Shown here one piece after another: positions 63,903 to 64,000 of a stretch of 64,000 nucleotides of DNA. A model generated the notes under the pieces. It was not told the origin of the DNA. It made no database searches and saw nothing but the letters and a program-made list of their open reading frames with translations. This stretch comes from Tupaia tana (Eukaryota > Chordata > Mammalia > Scandentia > Tupaiidae), in the NCBI GenBank assembly GCA_026018925.1, contig JAKSZU010000008.1, positions 60,000,027 through 60,064,026 on the forward strand. The letters run 5' to 3'. How positions within the stretch are numbered: position 1 is the stretch's first letter; every line of letters begins with the position of its first letter. Position numbers and translations under genes: made by a program.

Positions 63903-64000
63903 CAAGACTAAGGAATAGAAAGGTGCTTAAGATATAGTTATGCAGGTTAGATATTATACTTAAAATATTATGAATGACAAGTAAACATCCTAAGAATGTA

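Overview
The window reads as nuclear DNA of a placental mammal, from an intergenic or intronic stretch with no recognisable gene. It is AT-rich and crowded with interspersed repeats. It carries ancient repeats shared by mammals (MIR, L2), repeats typical of placental mammals (MaLR/MLT1-like LTRs, a Charlie-type hAT transposon, L1M-like 3' ends, mariner-like MITEs) and a dense younger layer of tRNA-derived SINEs with A-rich tails and target-site duplications (TSDs), which implies L1-type mobilisation. Two decayed composite SINEs join a tRNA-like head to 7SL-like arms. 7SL-derived SINEs are known only from Euarchontoglires, so the host probably belongs there. I do not recognise the dominant SINE family as one of primate, mouse-type rodent, rabbit, carnivore, horse or Afrotherian origin. 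A lineage with few 7SL SINEs and many tRNA SINEs (for example a colugo or a non-Tupaia treeshrew) would fit, but the species is not settled.

Working names used below. SINE-L is about 250 bp: a tRNA-like head with A and B boxes, a body around a C6-T-G6 palindrome, a pyrimidine tract, a 3' block reading about 'gccctatagcaaaaacctctc', and poly-A. L(a) copies read TGATTTCT after the palindrome and have TGGACTCCCAC in the head. L(b) copies read TGCTTTCT and have TGGATCCCATAT in the head. SINE-S is about 165 bp: the same head fused directly to pyrimidines, then 'ggtcaaattaaa', AATAAA repeats and TTCTTT before poly-A. SINE-C and SINE-D are older relatives. I count about 41 L, 17 S, 4 C, 2 D and 2 tRNA/7SL composites, roughly one SINE per kilobase on both strands.

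Layout. 1-3.4 kb is SINE-rich. 3.4-7.3 kb is SINE-poor, with a MIR and a homeodomain-site-rich unique segment. 8.8-9.7 kb is an MLT1-like LTR broken by three insertions. 10-15.5 kb holds mixed SINEs and a MITE split by a SINE. 15.7-18.7 kb is SINE-poor and probably conserved. 19.8-20.75 kb is an L1M 3' end split by two stacked SINEs. 23.5-26.7 kb is unique sequence followed by an L2/L2/MIR cluster. 29.1-33 kb holds nested SINEs, a degenerate Charlie transposase carrying three SINEs, and the best preserved SINE-L (32750-33030). 33-36.7 kb is SINE-dense. 36.7-39.1 kb is SINE-poor. 39-50 kb mixes SINEs, MIRs, an LTR and a split L1 3' end. 50.35-50.68 kb is a long polypurine tract. 52.9-55.6 kb holds MITEs and an LTR, and 55.6-64 kb is sparser, with L2, MIR and SINE copies.

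No open reading frame is convincing as a protein gene. The longest ones read through microsatellites or through antisense SINE sequence. The only coding relic is the broken hAT transposase at about 30.2-31.5 kb. The likely functional content, if any, is regulatory: five SINE-free segments look like candidate conserved noncoding elements. That rests on composition and repeat avoidance only, because no alignment could be run.
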